Source: Alphaproteobacteria bacterium
GTDB lineage: Bacteria > Pseudomonadota > Alphaproteobacteria > Rhodobacterales > Rhodobacteraceae
NCBI GenBank assembly: GCA_030425185.1
Contig: JAUIAU010000016.1
Coordinates: 1-64,000, forward strand
Direction of reading: 5' to 3'
Length of the DNA: 64,000 nt
Position numbers and translations under genes: made by a program. The notes below the pieces were generated by a model. The model saw nothing but the letters and a program-made list of their open reading frames with translations, was not told where the DNA came from and did no database searches. Positions 63,369 to 64,000 of the stretch are shown piece after piece. The number at the start of each line of letters is the position of its first letter. Positions within the stretch are counted from its first letter, which is position 1.

Positions 63369-64000
63369 TCAGACGCTGGCCGCCGCGACCAGCACCTGAC
63401 CCAGAGCAAGCCCGCCGTCATTGGCCGGAACGCGGGTGTGATACCGCACGTCGAGGCCCGCCAGCGCGTCGAGCGTCGCCGCCAGCAGGGCGGGGTTCTG
63501 GAAGCAGCCGCCCGACAGCGCGACGGCCCGCGCCGCACCGGCCTCGACCGTCCCGCGGGCCGCTTCCGCGAAGCCCTGGGCCAAGGCCGCCTGGAACCCC
63601 GCCGCCACCGCCCCGGGATCGATGCCCTGTGCAAGGTCCTCAACCATCGCCGCCAGCACCGGGCCGGGGTCCAGCACCGCGCCCGCGCGCGCCATCGCAT
63701 AGCCGCGGGGCCGGGCGCCCTGCGCCAGCGCCTCGAGCCGCATCGCCGCCTCGCCCTCGTAGCTCTGCGCCATCGGGCAGAGGCCGAGCAGGGCCGCCGC
63801 CGCATCGAAGAGCCGCCCTGCCGATGACGACAGCGGCGCCCCGATCCCCGCGGCCAGCGCCGCCCGCAGCGCGTCGCGCGGGGAGTCCGGAAAAAGCCGG
63901 TCGGCCACCTCCGAAAGTCCCAGCGCGTCAAGCCGCACGAGCGCGTTGCGCCACGGCTCGCGCGCGGCCCGGTCGCCGCCGGGCAGCGGGGCCGGGGCGA
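63369..64000 (-). CDS. hypF: Carbamoyltransferase HypF, C-terminal part
   Basis: The last 210 residues of HypF; the gene continues past the right edge. HypF makes carbamoyl-AMP and hands the carbamoyl group to HypE for cyanide synthesis. Family features are PLPGGDRAAREPWR at the window edge, MAQSYEGEAAMRLEALA (about 55 residues further on), VALSGGCFQNPALL and the C-terminal VPANDGGLALGQ. It reads towards hupS, as in the R. capsulatus hyp/hup layout. The stop is at 63369-63371. Confidence 0.95.
   Translation of the reverse strand, partial: APAPLPGGDRAAREPWRNALVRLDALGLSEVADRLFPDSPRDALRAALAAGIGAPLSSSAGRLFDAAAALLGLCPMAQSYEGEAAMRLEALAQGARPRGYAMARAGAVLDPGPVLAAMVEDLAQGIDPGAVAAGFQAALAQGFAEAARGTVEAGAARAVALSGGCFQNPALLAATLDALAGLDVRYHTRVPANDGGLALGQVLVAAASV

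Overview
The window is high-GC DNA from an alphaproteobacterium, most likely a member of the Rhodobacterales (Rhodobacter/Rhodovulum/Paracoccus type). The main reasons are the [NiFe]-hydrogenase cluster, whose order (hypF, hupS, hupL, hupC, then hupD-F-G-H-J-K, hypA-B, hupR, hypC-D-E) matches the arrangement known from Rhodobacter capsulatus, the two-gene pntAB transhydrogenase, and the style of the intergenic repeats. It reads as ordinary chromosome. I see no rRNA, tRNA, CRISPR array, prophage or intact insertion sequence; the only gene with a phage-type domain is an ORF6N protein at 40634-41431.

Layout. (1) 1-10.9 kb is housekeeping and accessory metabolism: an Xaa-Pro aminopeptidase, a VOC protein with a WYL regulator, a photolyase/cryptochrome with its DUF2256 partner, malate synthase G with a GlcG-like protein, a class-I glutamine-amidotransferase-like hydrolase, a GNAT protein coupled to kynureninase, and a methyltransferase-like membrane gene whose 5' end carries a frame-breaking 19-bp tandem duplication. 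(2) 10.9-17.3 kb: pntAB with a terminator, an ion-channel gene, an unlisted 31-residue membrane peptide, a DUF3422 protein and a YeeE/YedE transporter. (3) 17.5-29.1 kb is a divergon for uptake and hydrolysis of peptides or N-acyl amino acids: leftward binding protein and two permeases; rightward fused ATPase, ArgE-type deacetylase, SnoaL-like protein, two tandem M20 amidohydrolases, an ABM-cupin fusion and an Ldh-type oxidoreductase. (4) 29.2-38.7 kb: moaA, a lipoprotein, an acyl-CoA synthetase, then gcvTHP behind a tandem glycine riboswitch, and a PhnM-like amidohydrolase. (5) 38.8-41.4 kb: a di-haem peroxidase and a Sel1 protein whose start regions overlap head to head, then the ORF6N protein.

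(6) 41.5-49.2 kb holds the most interesting unit. An SsuD-type FMN monooxygenase, a YdhF/SmoB-type aldo-keto reductase and a flavin reductase lie in one leftward operon with a complete TRAP transporter. A GntR/UTRA repressor and a Gfo/Idh/MocA dehydrogenase lie divergently. The three enzymes match the core of the oxidative sulfoquinovose (sulfo-SMO) pathway: monooxygenase SmoC, 6-oxo-glucose reductase SmoB and flavin reductase SmoA. Here they are paired with a TRAP importer and lack a visible sulfoquinovosidase, which suggests a variant that scavenges free sulfo-sugar or a related sulfonate.

(7) 49.7-64 kb is the uptake hydrogenase. HupS (Tat-exported), HupL and the cytochrome b HupC oxidise H2 and feed electrons to the membrane. 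HupD trims HupL, HupF/G/H/J/K assist assembly, and HypA-F build the NiFe(CN)2CO site. A strong terminator and an FNR-like box separate hupC from hupD, so structural and maturation genes appear to be separately controlled. The regulator HupR has lost its phospho-acceptor aspartate and its GAFTGA motif.
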